64,000 bases of DNA from Trema orientale (GCA_002914845.1 JXTC01000068.1:212298-276297); one strand, 5' to 3'; positions 24,453 through 39,229 are shown, counted from the first letter of the stretch. Numbers and translations are program-made. The notes: generated by a model not told the origin, from the letters alone.

Positions 24453-25565
24453 TTCATGCTAATTTTTTATTGATTTTGTTCCATCCCTATAGCTTCCCAC
24501 ATAGTAATATGATTGACAAGTCAAACGACTTGACCATTAGTTTTGGTTTCAGTGTTTTAATGCTGTTCCTCTAACAGTAAAGCCGGCTTGACAATAATCT
24601 AGAAGAGCTAACTTTAGAAAGTAAGAACGTAGAAATTTTCTACCACAATTGTCGTTAAAAAAGAAGAAAGTTATGTGATGAAATTACTTACATGATCCAA
24701 ATTCCTTTTGTTTACATATATATTTAATCGGAACATACATAATTACATATGAATTTGCCACAAAAGTAAATTGACCTACTCTTATCGAACTTTCTTGATC
24801 AGCATTTTCTTTAGTCGTTGGAGTAATATTTTTCAACGGTTGGAATCCTTCCCCATCTCTTAGATTTGAAGCTTATCTCAAGTTTAATTGGGTCTAAACC
24901 TTCTTATTAAAACAGTACTATGGTTAAAGCTAACACAACTCTTTTTTTTTTCTTTTTTTTTTTCAATTTAAGAGAACTCTACATATACTTGAGAAGGATT
25001 TAAAAATTCTAAAATAGTACCAATTAAGAAGCAAACTTTGTTATAGTTAGATTGATAGATAAACAGTTATAGTGTGGATCTCACCATCCTAATTCCTATT
25101 AGACAATCATGATCCAATTGCGTTACGAGTCACTATAGCACCCTCTTAAAAATCCGGTATTTATATTGATTGAGATATCAGCCAAAACTACAAGAACTGG
25201 ATTAATTGAGATGCTTTCAAAATTTCCTGCCCCCTTAAAGACCAAAAAGCCTATCTTATCATTGTTTCATTGTGCGCAGATATGTAATATGTTCAAGCTT
25301 TATTTTTATTTTTTTTTATTTTTATTTTTTGTTGCTTGAAATGTTGAAGCCCATTTGCGTACATATGAATGACAGTTTCCTTCCACTTTCCAAGTTGATA
25401 TCTTTTCGCAATTTCTGGCATATAATTGGAAAGGAAAATACCTGGAGAAGATATTGGTGGCCTTCAGCTGTATTCGCTTTTTAACACTACTGTCAAAAGA
25501 GACTCTTTCAAACCCAAGTAGGTCCAAAATTACACACATAAAAGGAATAAGAAACTAATATAATT

Positions 25566-25566
<1 letters not shown>

Positions 25567-25600
<34 letters not shown>
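25567..25600. repeat. (AG)n microsatellite
   Basis: About 17 uninterrupted AG units, directly followed by ATTGGTGAGGGCCCACCACG. Confidence 0.95.
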
Positions 25601-25604
<4 letters not shown>

Positions 25605-26540
25605 GTGAGGGCCCACCACGTAGACCAATTCCTTCTTTCTTGTTGAAAAGTTTTACTTCCTTTTTCACATGAGCTTTTTTTACTTGGAAGCACAGATACA
25701 TATGTGATGACTAACGTAGTTGAAACTTGAAAAGAATCCAAAGACAAATCTAAACAGAATGAAAATCGACCGCCAATTGATATTAATTAATGCCCTTCTT
25801 TTGATTTTTATCGTTTTCACATCTATTATTCAAGTAGTCAGCCCTCTAGCTATTTTTAAGTGCACCAACTTTTAATATTGTTTTTGCCATTGATCTTTTT
25901 GGGCCTAAAAATATGCATCTACTTAGATATTCTTAGGCATTTCTTAGCAAAACCAAAATAAATAACATATAAAAAGGATGTTATTAAGTTATATGAAGTA
26001 GATTCACAACAAGAAGGCAAGGTCAAATTGTGACGTATTAGACATGACAGTGGGCTTCCTTGTTTGTGACTGCTTCTCTAAAAGTCTTTCAATATATGTT
26101 TTTATATCCATTCTTACTAGTCTGAAAGTGGCATGTGTCCTCGATATAGTTGGTGACATCCACAAAATTTTCACCAATGGTTGTTTAAATCAAACCATTT
26201 CTCTAAAAATATTATTTTAATTCTATTTAGGAAACCCATCAATAATTGTTGCTTTAATTTCAAGGTAATGTTGGGTTAATTCATTTCCTAGTGGTGATTT
26301 GGTCATCTACCTTCACCCAATAACCCCATATGGTGGATTCCACGTGATTCTAATACTTGACAGAGTGCCTTCCCTTCTAGACTTCTTCTCATGTTCTTTT
26401 CTATTTTATGTTATATTTGAGCGAGTAATAGTGTGAAATGTAAATTATCAAAATAATAATAAAGTGAAATGTAAATGCAAATTAAGCCGAACGTAATTCG
26501 TATTTTTCTATTATAAAAAGCGAATTAAATTACATCATCA

Positions 26541-26542
<2 letters not shown>

Positions 26543-26582
<40 letters not shown>
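26543..26582. repeat. (TA)n microsatellite
   Basis: About 20 uninterrupted AT units in intergenic DNA. Confidence 0.95.
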
Positions 26583-26586
<4 letters not shown>

Positions 26587-27063
26587 GTTGTGGTTTGAAA
26601 CCAGATGCTCTAATTTTTCTTTCATGTTTCTTTTATTGGTTCGGTTTGTTAAAGAGAAAAAAAAAGTTATCATGTTGGAAACTGGTTTATGTGGAAGCAT
26701 ATCGTTAGTCCGAATTATCTATCTTATTTTCTGTTTATTTAATTATATTCTTGCAAATCACATACTTAAGATAATTTCAATTTTCAAGAAAAATATAGAT
26801 ATTAAATATCTATAAGCGGGTTTCTATTCGAAATGATGTGTACAAATTTGTTAGGTGGGAGGCATGGTACAAGATATGATAACTGAACAGACAACCCGAG
26901 TCTGATATACGTGTACCTGATTTTTAAGGAAAATGTGAAGTTTTTGTTGTTATTGTTATTATTTATATTAAGTAAGGACACTAGTAGGGATTTCACTACT
27001 TATTATCTCACTTTTTAATACCATCAGTGCTTTTTGTGTGATTTATTATGATTCAATTGATGA

Positions 27064-27690
27064 TTTTTTTTTTTTTGATAAAAACAGGCTCATCAGGGAA
27101 ATATCATTACACAAAACAAAAGAGCTTCAGTTACAGTACAAGTATAAAGATTGCAATTTCAAACACCTTACAAAAGAAGACAAAAAGTGGATCACAAACA
27201 CAATAGCAGCAAGATTTGTGAGTTATTATAATTTTCCAAGAGAAGAAGATAACAAAGGCCACCAACAAACTATTGCCTTCAACACATGTTCCTGGATTGC
27301 GTTCTTGACAAAGTAGACTATATGATTTTAATACTAATTGAGATCCACGCCTGTTGAAAAGAAAAACAACTTATCTGTCTAACAAATCTAAATCAAAAAA
27401 GAAAATCTCAGATTCAAGAACTGATAAACGGACTTAAAATCTACACAAAATATTGTACTACAAACCAGATCCATATATAGACTTATTATAAAACTAAAAG
27501 AAAACTGAAAAAATCTCTCATCCTCGCAAGAGGTCAAAAAGAGATATCAAGGAGAAAGGGGGATAGAGAGGAAGGAGTGGAGGCTGGAGAAGGAGAAAGA
27601 GACGCTCTCTCTCCGGCCTCAGTGAGAGTAACGGCAGAGCTTCTTTTCTGAGAGATAAAAGTAGGTATAGAGAGAGAAGTAGGGTTTGAA
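27064..27690 (-). mobile_element. Retroposon-like (non-LTR) remnant
   Basis: Read on the minus strand, it starts with a C/T-rich, fairly GC-rich leader (27530-27690: CTCTCACTGAGGCCGGAGAG), runs through non-coding sequence and ends in an oligo-A tract (T run at about 27066-27077). A C/T-rich head and A-tail are typical of non-LTR retroposons. No reverse transcriptase frame and no target duplication were found. The 92-codon plus-strand frame over part of it looks like chance. Tentative. Confidence 0.4.
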
Positions 27691-27752
27691 GATATATGTT
27701 TTTTGTTATTTCCTATTAGCTGAAATATTAGAACTTACTACTAATAGGTTTA

Positions 27753-27940
27753 GGATAATACTAGAGTCTCAACTATTGTAACAAATTTTTTATACTAATA
27801 TATATGACACCATTCAATTAGTATATTAAAACTTGTCATAAATAGATTAAAAATTTTTATCAATTAAGCGGTGATAAATTATGTGCCACACATGTTGCAT
27901 TAAAATTTTGGTACAATAGTTGGGACCTCAAGCATTATCC
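27753..27940. mobile_element. Short TIR element, MITE (188 bp)
   Basis: GGATAATACTAGAGTCTCAA at the left matches GGATAATGCTTGAGGTCCCA at the right read on the minus strand. Both continue as CAACTATTGTA(A/C)CAAA(A)TTTT, giving arms of about 38 bp. No clear target duplication. It lies about 1 kb upstream of the MYB gene. Confidence 0.7.
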
Positions 27941-28792
27941 GCCATATGTTTAATAATATTCACTTATTAAATATTAACAAATCATTTGTTAGGTGATATT
28001 ATTAGAAAGATGAGATAATTAGTGGGATTCCAAACATTATCTCTCAATTAATGAGGTTAATTAATTTATATTACTCAAAATTGAACTTTCAAATCAAAAC
28101 TTTTTATAATTTTATAACAAGTTTCAGTTCCTAAATATATTTTTCATGAAAAAGTAAGAAAAAGAAAAGAAAAAAAAATCTTGAAATGCTTTGCAAGAGA
28201 TATATTTACCAAAGAACAAAAACCCTCCGGCCGATTGATGTCTTAGACATATTATATATCGACCCTTTCCACGACGTGGCTTACTTCATATTGATTTCGT
28301 GTTGATGCATGCTATCATCATATCTCTATGTATCGTGCGTAATCAAGGGGTCATATATACTGAGTAAAGGCGTAAAAGAGGAACTATTCAACCAACTGAT
28401 CAAAATGTTTTAAGCCCTTTAGGCTTTTCTTTGATAATTTAATTTGTGTCCACCAATTTTCTTGATATCGTGCATGGTCATCATCCACAACATCATGCAT
28501 ACATGTACAAGGGAGAGAGAGAGAGAGAGAGTCAATCAAGGTGGATGAAAGGCGGATAAAATGTTAATATTAATGTTAATAGTATAATGTTGATTCTAGA
28601 GTAAGACAAATGAGAAACAGCCCTCTTATACTATTCTGGCATATTTCAATTTTCTCCATTATTCAATACATAAAGTGTGCTCATCTTTTTTTTCCATATC
28701 ACCTTTTTGAAATTCTGTGACCCCCTTCCCTTCCCTGTATGTCTCTCCTTCTCCAGCTATTATGCTCTCTCTCTCCTCTCTCTCCTCTGTCC

Positions 28793-28806
28793 TTTTATAT
28801 ATATAA
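28793..28806 (+). promoter_or_regulatory. Putative MYB core promoter
   Basis: TTTTATATATATAA lies about 130-145 bp before the MYB start codon, directly after a C/T-rich stretch (about 28765-28790) like a plant pyrimidine patch. A (GA)n run lies further upstream at about 28513-28531. The start site is inferred. Confidence 0.5.
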
Positions 28807-28936
28807 TTAACGTTATCATTATCGTTATCATCAATTGGTAACAACCAGCAAGGAGAGCTAGCAAGCTTAGCTTACTTGACCTCACAAACATAAACCACAC
28901 CAACCCTCAAAAGAAAAATAAATCAAAAGAGAAAAC

Positions 28937-30371
28937 ATGGGGAGAGCTCCCTGTTGTGACAAAGCCAATGTCAAGAAAGGCCCTTGGTCACCAGAAGAAG
29001 ACGCCAAACTTAAGGCTTACATTGAGCAAAACGGTACCGGTGGTAACTGGATTGCTTTGCCCCAGAAGATAGGTATATATAATCAAAATCCCATCTTCAT
29101 ACTAATTACATATGTTATATATGTGTAAATATAATCACTTAGCATGCTTAAATATTTATATATTGATTGTCTCCTAGAATCTAACCGATGAATATATTTT
29201 ATATTGATTGTCTTCAGGGCTTAAGAGATGTGGGAAGAGCTGTCGTCTCAGATGGCTAAATTATCTTAGGCCAAACATCAAGCATGGCGGGTTCTCAGAG
29301 GAGGAAGATAACATTATTTGCAGCCTCTATCTAAGTATTGGAAGCAGGTAATTAATTAATTGAGAACAATTCAAATTAATAAGCTTTTCAAAACTTGGGT
29401 GTGTTTGATATATAATTTATGTATATATGTTTTGTGTATATACATACAGGTGGTCTATCATTGCAGCTCAATTACCAGGACGAACTGATAATGACATAAA
29501 GAACTATTGGAACACTAGACTGAAGAAGAAGCTCTTGGGGAAACAGCGCAAAGAACAGGCTGCGGCCGCGGCGGCTAATCAGGCGGCGGCTGCTAGGCGA
29601 GCCAACAACAACAACAACAACAACAACGTCATAAAGCCAGAAATAATCAAAAGAGAAGCTAGTAGTACTACTACTGCTTTTGATCATAACATTCTTCTTC
29701 CAGGCGGCTTTATGATGAGCCACCAGAGAGTACCATACTGGCCAGAGCTACCTGCAGTAACGGCCATGCCTGTGGTGAATAATAATAATAACAATAATCA
29801 CTACTATAATGTTTCTGATCAACTCAAGGACCAAGAAGCGGCCGCCTCCATAAAGAATTTTTTGATCAAACTCGGAGGGAGATTCTCCGAAACCGAGAGT
29901 GGTACTACATCTACTACTACTACTACTTCCACTCCAGATTTCCAGTACCCTCTTGATCAATCATATCAAACCGCGGCCTCATTCGATCATCAATGGCCAA
30001 TTATGGGCCAGTATGAAGTGGAAGCTAGTGGTGTTGGTCCAACAAGCATGGATCATGGGCTTGAGAAACTGCAAGCTGAGCTAAGCCAGCTGATCTATAG
30101 CAACCCAGCTCAAGAGATCTTGTTAGATGGTTCGGATCATGAGGGTTTCTATGGATCAATGGAGATGGTCAAGGTGGCCGGAAGCAGTAGTACTGGATCT
30201 GGGACCAGTACTACTACTAATTCTGTGGACAGTGGAATTAGCTCCTTGGTTAATATTAATTACCCTTCAATGGTTCCCGACTATGGAAACTACCAGCAGC
30301 CTCATGATCATCATCATCATCAAGATTCTGCTTTTGGATACGTCTTTAAGTCCAATGTAATCAACAGCTAG
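28937..30371 (+). CDS. R2R3-MYB transcription factor, subgroup 14 (RAX/MYB36/MYB68 group)
   Basis: Exons: 28937-29072, 29218-29347 and 29450-30371, giving 395 residues with the two usual R2R3 intron positions. The first residues [17 protein letters not shown] match MYB36/37/38/68/84/87 proteins. R2 holds Trp17, 38 and 58. R3 has Phe71 in place of the first Trp, then Trp90 and Trp109. The recognition helix reads [13 protein letters not shown]. The bHLH-binding pattern of R3 is not evident. The C-terminal part is low-complexity: Ala-rich, poly-Asn (about 137-146), Thr/Ser runs and a His cluster near the end. Related factors control axillary meristem formation (RAX/Blind), Casparian strip formation (MYB36) and root growth (MYB68/84). 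The exact ortholog cannot be chosen without a tree. Confidence 0.92.
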
Positions 30372-33146
30372 CTAGCAATGTGTAAATGCATGTGGGGTGC
30401 TAAAATATGAGATCTTAGAGAGCTAGCTAGGGAATTTGTTATAAGGAGGGAAATCTATCATTAATGGAATTTGTTTGTTTTAATTAGTGATCAGTCACAC
30501 CTGCAGTATGTGCTTTCATTTAATTTGGCCACATATATTCATCTCTTAATTCTATCTGGTCATGATCCGTTTCTTTGATTCTATGAGCCAATTTCTTTCT
30601 TATATATTCTATCGTTTCATTTTGTTGTATATACGTTTATATATACTGAATTATGATCTCTCTCTCTCTCTATATATATATTGCTTTTGGTTGATGGTGA
30701 CTATATATGCAGGTTTGGAATCCTAGGACACATGAACTTGATATCTATATCCTCTACACAACAACAGTAGTAGTAGTACTAGTACTTCTCTTCTGCACTT
30801 GCATGGGTCCTATTTGGCAGGCACACTTTGAGTGCAGTCATATTTGGGTACTATTATTTTTTACTGACTGTTCCTGAATGATCAGTATTACATATATATA
30901 TATGTGTGTGTGTGTAAACCTTTATGACAAGCTTTCCACTTATTAATTAGTTACCAAGGTCATATTAATAAGAGAACTTCTAATTTGATCCCTTTATTAA
31001 AAGTTCGAACACATGGAGCTGAATTGCATGTGTCCCGAAGTATATATCCCAGAAAGCTTCACGAAAAGGCAGCTAGGGAAAAGTGCATGCCCCTTGACGT
31101 TTTTGGCGCAACTTGCTCGGCTTGTACCAAAGCAAAGGCATCCAAATCTCTGGCTCTTTCCCCTTATTGTTTTCTCCATGTAATTAATTTGCAATAACAA
31201 ATTAATAACAAGCTGATCACTACTATATATATACATACAGGTGTAAATTCAGTATTACACTTTTACAATCATATATATATATATATCATGTAGTTCCAAA
31301 TAGAATGAGGAAAAAGTTATAACTTGCCTAGCTAGCAGTGCTTTCTATGTTATATATGTTCTATTTATATATAATGGAGATGTGAGGTGGCACACTTTTG
31401 CTAGTTTTGCTCGATTATTGAAGGATATTCATTGTCCCGGCCGTTTGATTCAGCAATCAGATCAAATTTCTTTTTGTTTTTCGCTGTCTGTTTAGATATA
31501 ATTCATGGGATAAATGCACACTTATAAAAAGACATATGCGTGTACATGTACACATATAAAAGTATATATGCGTGTTGCTATTTGCTAGCAGATTAAGTAA
31601 ACTTGCACTTATGGAAACGTCGATTTAATTAGGGGATTTCCCTAATGTTAATTTTTCTTTAGTCTTTTTTCTTATATATATATATATATATTAATGATGG
31701 ACATCTTAAGTTTTGAGGCTTAACATGGTAGTATACCTATATTTACATGTTACCCACATAAAGAGCTACTTTTAATTGATTTCTTGTTTTGATTTTTTCT
31801 TTGCTCATCAAAAGTGCTGAATGTATGCAGAACGCTTGATTGATTATATGGGACTGGGAATAAAATCCATAGTAATTGGCTTTGCCAAAGCTCTAATAAG
31901 AACCTTAATTAAACTAAAATTTTTAATTATGTGAGTACGGTTCCCAATTAGAAAATAAAAATGAAAACAGTTGATGCGAAAACTTAGAGAATCATGATCA
32001 TGAACTATAAAAACAGAATATGTTAAATGAGAACAGGACAAATAATAGGCATACAGAAACACAGATTTATATTATATAACAATATATAAATACGTACACA
32101 CACACATATATATACATATATATAGTTCGCCTTTAAAGTCTCATTCAGCGTAGAGATCCGTGAGAAAATCATGTACAATTCTGTCAAGGTTAAAAGTGAT
32201 AACGAATACTAATGTAAGAATCCACTCTAGAATAAAATATTAACCTAAAGTTCTTGGGATGTCTTTTGCTTTAGATTTTACAAAGACACATATAAGTTTC
32301 AATTGGTAATTAGCCAGTATGAGACAAGTATCCTATTATATATGTAATATACTTTTGGAATATACATTGCATCGATCTTTCTTGTGTAAAGCATAACCCA
32401 GCAAATGGAGACTGTATTTAGTTTTTCGATCAATGTGGTCTCTTCTAGTTTGTACCTTAGAGTAAATATATCGAGTTTATATGATTACCAAAGCTCGCGG
32501 AAGCATTTAAATATTTGCCTCATATACATGGTTAATTTTTGAAAAACTAAATAAAATATTTGATTCATAGAAATTTTTATATGATTGCATTACTTAAATC
32601 AAAGTGCATGTTTATGTCATGCTTAAGACGAGATCTAGGAAATGCTGGCTAATTAACAAAGATCCTTAGTATTAAATTCATGTTATGTTAATTATGTACT
32701 TGACACATATAAGTAGCAATGCTTCAAGTTTCACATTGGAGATCATAGATTATTTTTTAAGAGTATAGGTTTAGGAATTTAAAAGTAATATTTCCTTTAA
32801 AGATGTTCAATGGTCTTACATTTGCTTTTAGTTTCAATCCCAATTTTGTAGGCAATTACTTTTAGAAATTCAGCTGTGTACGTATCTAGAAAATTAAGTA
32901 CAGAAAATAAGGCAAGGAGTAAATTCGCCTTTATTAAACCGTGGTTGACACAGATCAATGTGGCCAACTTAGACATAGTTAGTCAATGAATGATGAAAAC
33001 TAAATTCAAGGACAGTTGTCAAAACTAAAGCATGTCAATCATAAAGCAAAGCACATTTTGGTCAGACTAAACCTGCATACAAGAAATATGTACAAATAAT
33101 TTAATTCGTTGAAAGACTTGCAGAAAAAGGGGCAAAAAAAAAAAAT

Positions 33147-33147
<1 letters not shown>
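30372..33147. other. MYB 3' UTR and intergenic DNA
   Basis: Contains the likely MYB 3' UTR, then AT-rich sequence with many short TATATA and TGTGTG runs. A less AT-rich patch at about 31000-31180 has an open frame without an ATG start or a recognisable domain. No gene is supported. Confidence 0.55.

Positions 33148-33195
<48 letters not shown>
33148..33195. repeat. (GA)n microsatellite
   Basis: About 24 uninterrupted GA units after a poly-A tract. Confidence 0.95.
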
Positions 33196-33199
<4 letters not shown>

Positions 33200-34216
33200 A
33201 TATGTGTGCATATGCTCCGGAAGTCAAAAGGAGATAAAAAGGGAGCACTAAGTTTAAAAACAATTGACCAGGTCGGTAATGGCTAGCCTCGGCGGAAATC
33301 CAGTTCAAGTATTTGCTCAGTCAATTACTCAATTCTTAAGTAATATATATTTGACAATGTGGGAAATTACAAAATTGAATTAAAAGGATAAAAAAATTAT
33401 TGTATTAAAGATCAATTTACGTGTCAAATTCTCATTGAAAAGAATTAATTCTAACTGTGGCCAACGAATGTACTAAGCCTGTGATCATTAAATTCCTATT
33501 ATTCTCAATAGTAAATATTTTTCTTATCTGAAATGGGATGGCATGTACTTTTTCTTTTATATTTTGTTGGATTTCAAAATTAAGTTACAAAGAATTGTAA
33601 TTAATAATCTTTTTCAGCCAATAATATTAATATTATATTGCTACAAATTGTTTTCTTTTCTCGCTGGCTGTCCATTATTTATAACATCGCTGTGCATTTT
33701 GATACAGACTAGTACCTTACTGTTCATCATGAGTATTAAATTTGTTTACGGACATGAGTATTAAATTTATTTACTCCGTAAACAAATTAACGAAATCTTC
33801 TTAATTTATGCTGGCTAATTGTTAATCGCAAGCAGTGACATTTTTGCCGATACGTGTTTCATCAGCATTTCGACTCTCTCTGAGGTCATTAAGACTCCTT
33901 CCTTCGTTAGGCATAATATTTATTTGAAGATAGCATTTTTTTTTCCTTCATTCTAATATATTTAAGAGTGATAAAATTTTAACCAAAAAAATATTTAAAT
34001 TATTATCATGTATTACGGCAGTTGTACAATAGGTTAATAAATTGAATTATTGAACCAAAGATTTGGATCCCATTGATGCCTCACATTGCTCAGCCGACGT
34101 TCTAGAGTATTATGCAACTGAGTGTGACATTAACTCTAACATATAATAAATTGATTTTTTTATTATAAAGTAATGAACGAGGGCGTTTTATTAATCGATC
34201 CTATGATAGACATATA

Positions 34217-34267
<51 letters not shown>

Positions 34268-37200
34268 AGCAGCCTTATAAAGTCAATATAATCTATCTAT
34301 ATTTTCATTTGTACTTCTTTTCTTGAACAACGTAGTCATAAAAAAAACAAGAGAAACACGAATCATAATTAAATTAAATCTAAATTGATTAAAGGACTCA
34401 AAAGTTTGAAAGACAAAGTTCCACGCTTTGATTTCTCTATTCTTTTGAGGTCAAACGAGGCCAACTCAATTATTGGAAAATTGATGTATCATATGTAGTT
34501 GTTACAAAACTGGATCACATATATAAATTACTAGTTAATTAACCTTGACTTTTATTAATTTTTTTTAGTAAAAGGCTAATTAATTTTCTTCTTCATCTCG
34601 GAATATCCATGTTGACATGTATCAACACTACTATATACTTATTGGTTTTGTCAATATGTGAAGAAACTTCAAAGTCCATATTACTAACACCAACTCTCAC
34701 ATCAATCATTTTTCAAATGTTTCAAGATTGGGACAATTTTCTTTTATAGTCACCCATAAACATCTAAGTGGTAAATTGGTTAGGATATAGAGATATAAAA
34801 GTCATACATACATTAGATTGTAATTTATTTGCTTTAATTAGTCATATATAATTTTAGTATGTACTGCCTGTACAAGTGTATTATTTTAAAAATTGAAATA
34901 CACCGAGTTTGATATAGCATAAATGGTTCTCTCTCTGAGGCGTATATAATAATTTTTTTTTTAAAGCAGAAACAATCAATAAGTCATGTAAAAACAATGT
35001 TTCAAACATTCTCAACAAACAGCAAAAAAACAAAATCAGTAGGAGATGATGGCCATTTGAATATATAAATGACTCATGCATAAAGAGGATAAGCTATAGG
35101 TATGTACAAAATTAAAGTAGAACAACATTTTATATTTGAGGTATTTGAGGTCTCTTTCTCTGACCATGAGTAGTACATAAAATTTCCATGAAATCTAAGC
35201 GAGCTAGTTACAAGTGTCACAAAACAAATTGGCAACATTTTTATGTACTTCTAATCACTCAATGTTCCATGTATTTACAACATGAATTAAAACCGTAATT
35301 AATAAAGGAAAAAAGATAAAAACTAATTTTTTGACTCCAAATACACCAGAAAAGTAGAATTGGCCGCAGAGAATATCTCCTATAGAAATCTCTAAATAAA
35401 GAGGGGAAACAAAAAAGATTTTGTATTTATAATAAAATAAGTTGTGTAAGCAGTGACATCAATATGGAGAAGACAACCAGTATGGACTGCACAAATAATG
35501 GACTTCAATGCCACGCACTACCATCTGAAAGCATGGTGTTAAAGGCTAACTCTCTGGGAACCTGTAATATTTTATTATAAAATATAACGGTCTGAACAAA
35601 TTTTTTTTTTTCACCCTTAACAGCTTTACCTCTTTTATTTTTTTTTTCCCAGCTTCTTGTGCATGTTTTAAATATTAACTTGTATTAAATATTGATGGTG
35701 TGAAACAGATCCTGGTACTTCTGATCCTATGTATATCAAAATGAGTGAACAATTCGCTTTATATTTTGTTCTAATCAGTATATAATGCATATTCAATTTA
35801 TATATTACTCTCAACTGATATCTAGTGAGCTGGTCTAGACACTGATCATATAAACAGCTGCTAACTAGCTAGGGCTACAATTAATGGAGCCAAGTTTGAG
35901 ATTAGGTCAAATTAAAGCAGGTTGTAATTATATACTGGAGCTGCTTAATTTATGAGGTATGAGATTAATTCAAACTTGGCTTATTGTTTAATGACTACAA
36001 GTTCTATATTATATAGCTTTTGTTAACATTAATTCTAGGATCTCCTCATAAATTTCTAGCTATATACATCTATAGCTGGGGAGTTTCTTATAATTGAATT
36101 TTCTAGCTCTCATTAGTTGTCTATTTTTCTAAAAGCATTAGCATAACAAACCAGATGATAGTCCTTTTCTCTACTCTCTCCCACAAAAGGCAAAAAGAGA
36201 AGATGATAGTAGACTAAAATCATACTAAACTTCCTCCTCAAAAATAAAACATACTAAATTTCTAGTAATATTGATAGAAGCCTCTAGATTAACCATGCTT
36301 AACTAGTTACATGACTTTCCTACCCGGCTTACTTTCCTACAAATATCCCATGTTTCTGATAATAATATTGGTTCTTGGTGGCCCATTGATTCAAGGAACA
36401 ATTTCTTATATAAATTAAGCCAGCTATAGTTCATGGAGTTTTTATAGAAAGAAATTTGCAGCACTAGGGACGCTTATATATTTATTATGCATTGTATATA
36501 TACATATATCTATACATCTTGTATGCTTTGAAACAGACACTGTTAATAATCCTTAGGAACCGGATAACATTATTTCATCAATTTTATTACTAGTTAATTG
36601 TATATATGGTATATATATTAGAAGGAATAATCCTCGACCAAGAAGAAGCAGAACAGAAACGGCCTAAAAGGATATAACCAGAGCTTGAAATTTTTTCCTT
36701 TTTTTTTTAATAACAATAAATAAATTATAAAAAGCTACTTTAAAGTGGGGACACGTTCTTTCAAAGCCACGGCCCTAATAAAACACCAAATGAACCTTGA
36801 TTGAAGCCTTCAAGTCACCCCATGAAGCGACAAAAACCCCGCGACGACCTTTGTCTCAACCTTTTAAATATTATATTAATATTTGGCAGCACTAAAATCA
36901 GTTTAATAATATATATGAGTTTCTCTCTCTCCCAGTTGTTTTGTTTATTTATTTTGTGATATTGACACTCACTAACATGAAGAATATAATTATTTTATAA
37001 TTCTCATTTTGTTCTCTTGTTCAAAGCTAGCAACCTCTTTTAATTAGTCTCTGTAGAATACTAGGAAAGAAATCCTTGTGAAAATTTTGGATCAGATTTA
37101 TTAATCAATTATTCTGTCTTCCAAGAAGAAGAAACTTTGTCATTTATTAATCAATTATACGTCTATATAGCGTGCTAGGATGACAATTTATTAGTGTCAT

Positions 37201-39229
37201 CCTGCATCAAGCTCACGTTAATTAATGACCGGTCTAGCAAACTAGCTAGCTAGACGATTCTCATGTGGTAACAAAATAACTGTAGAAAGACTATTTGAAA
37301 GTGTTAGGCAGTAAAAAACCTGTTTTTTTTTTTTAAAAAAAAAATTCTTTACTAAATATAGACATTTTAAGTTTTATTTTCGGCCAACGTGGATAACTAT
37401 GGACGATTTATATGGTGGTCATGTCATAATTTTTTTAAATATATTTTGTAAGCATCTTTAAAATTAAGTCATTTACAAAAATTAGGTCTATTTTGTAAAT
37501 CACCCCACATAGATTGTTTTTTTTTTAATAAAAAAAACTAAAATGAACTTTTATATATTTTTTATGATTTTGTTTGTCGTTACCTTATAGCATGGGGGGT
37601 CTTCATCACTAATGATCCTACAGCGTTGGACTAAGTGTGATTTGAACACACAATTGGGACGTTAGTAGTGTTTTGGGTGTAAAACGAGGTTTTAGGAGTA
37701 TTTTGTAAAATGAATTTTTTAAAACTATCACAATATTAACAACGAGTAACGGTGAAAATAATTTATTCATGGTCATAAATACTGTAACGATCGGTCACTA
37801 ATACAGTTTCTACTCATCACTAATAGTCTAATATTGGAACATTTCTAAACAAGTCAAGATAAGAAATAGTCCTATTTAAGTTATTTTCGCCCAAAAATGT
37901 TCGAACTTCAGGGAGGGATTTAGGCTGATTAGTAGTTTTGGAGAATTTTATTAAATTCATAGGCAGTTTTTATTAAAAAAAAAGTTTGCTAGAAAGCAAA
38001 TACAATTTTCTGTAACTACCATACATGAAAAAAGCAACGTAGTCGAGTTGGGCCCTGTGACAAATTTGTCGCACGAGTCACCGTTTGGGCTTATATCAGA
38101 CATTATTGAGCTCACTATAGAAAAACTCTTGAGACAATTAGGTGAATGACTAATTTCTTAAATTGGTTTAAGTAAATATTCATGTTTTAAAAGTTATAGC
38201 TAAATGTCTATTTCTTTTAAGATTTCACTTGTATAATATATTTTATTTTTATTTTTATCATTAAGTGAGTTGAATATTTATGTATAAACTTTTAAGCTTA
38301 TTCATATACTTAATTTTGGACTGAAAAATGATCAAATAGCTAGTTGACCCGCAAAAATCAGTGACTTGCAAGAATTCCACTTATAACTAAAAGTAACGAG
38401 TAACAACCCTTTTTTCAAAACTAAAAATTAACAAAAAAAACAACCTTATTTTTATATCAAAATTAAAACTACAACATCAACCTCAAGATCCACGTGGGGA
38501 CTTCTGTTTTTCAATTAAAATAGGGTAATGTCGACTTTTTCAAAGAACTAGTGGCGCTTAGCATCTTTCGACAAGAAAATGAAAAGGGTTGCACTATTAG
38601 CTATATTAGGATTCGTAACAGTGGAATAAAGTTTTTACAAGAATTATGTAGACAAACACCACTACCATAAAGAGTATTTATAACAAATGTCCTTTTTTCA
38701 TATGAATTTTAAAAATAACCTTTTTTACACCTATTTGTTTAAATGACCGTTTTTTAATAGAAAAATTTTATGCAAAAATATATCAATTTTATGTATATTA
38801 TATCAATTTTTTATTAATATATCAATTTTTGATAGTGTTTTAAATTGAATATTCCTATAATATGATTTTTGGCATTTTTTGATAAATTTGGCCATTTTTT
38901 AATAGTGTTTGAAAAACATAACTTTTTTGAATAATGATCTAAACTTTGGCCTTTTGGATAATAAAGCACACATAACCCAAATTGTAGGCCCAAAATTTAG
39001 TACATGAGTAAGTCCAAATTGTTATAGCAAAATGTCCAGACCATAGATCCATTGAAAAACTATACCAAATAGGGAAAATTAGGAAATACACGGTAAACAC
39101 ATAAAAGAATTAGATATATAATGTCAAAAAGATATTAAGTCGTACATACGGTATATGATTAGTATTTTTAAAAAGTAAAGTTTAAAAAGCGTATTAATAT
39201 AAAATAAAAAGGGAAAAAAAAATCTCGAC
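33196..39229. other. Gene-poor intergenic DNA
   Basis: No gene is seen in 6 kb. It includes a (TA)n run at about 34225-34262. At about 38130-38340 a segment (TTAAGTAAATATTCATG, AGCTAAATGTC) resembles the fold-back element at 44457-44697, probably a diverged relative. The rest is AT-rich and unassigned. Confidence 0.55.
34225..34262. repeat. (TA)n microsatellite
   Basis: About 19 TA units preceded by TATGTGTGTGTG. Confidence 0.95.

Larger units (their letters stand above)
23755..27063. other. Intergenic DNA with microsatellites
   Basis: No gene is supported. It contains (TA)n at about 24419-24450, (AG)n at about 25567-25600 and (TA)n at about 26543-26582. The short frames (for example 23943-24125, 25272-25539, 26588-26815) lack any recognisable domain. 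Confidence 0.6.

Noticed and set aside
27038..27316. 92-codon plus-strand frame rich in Lys and Asp
   Set aside because: It begins with an oligo-T run that reads as poly-Phe and lies antisense in a retroposon-like segment ending in that same tract; no domain is seen.
29472..30360. Extra frames over the third MYB exon on both strands
   Set aside because: They arise from the AAC, ACT and CAT trinucleotide repeats of the MYB coding sequence.
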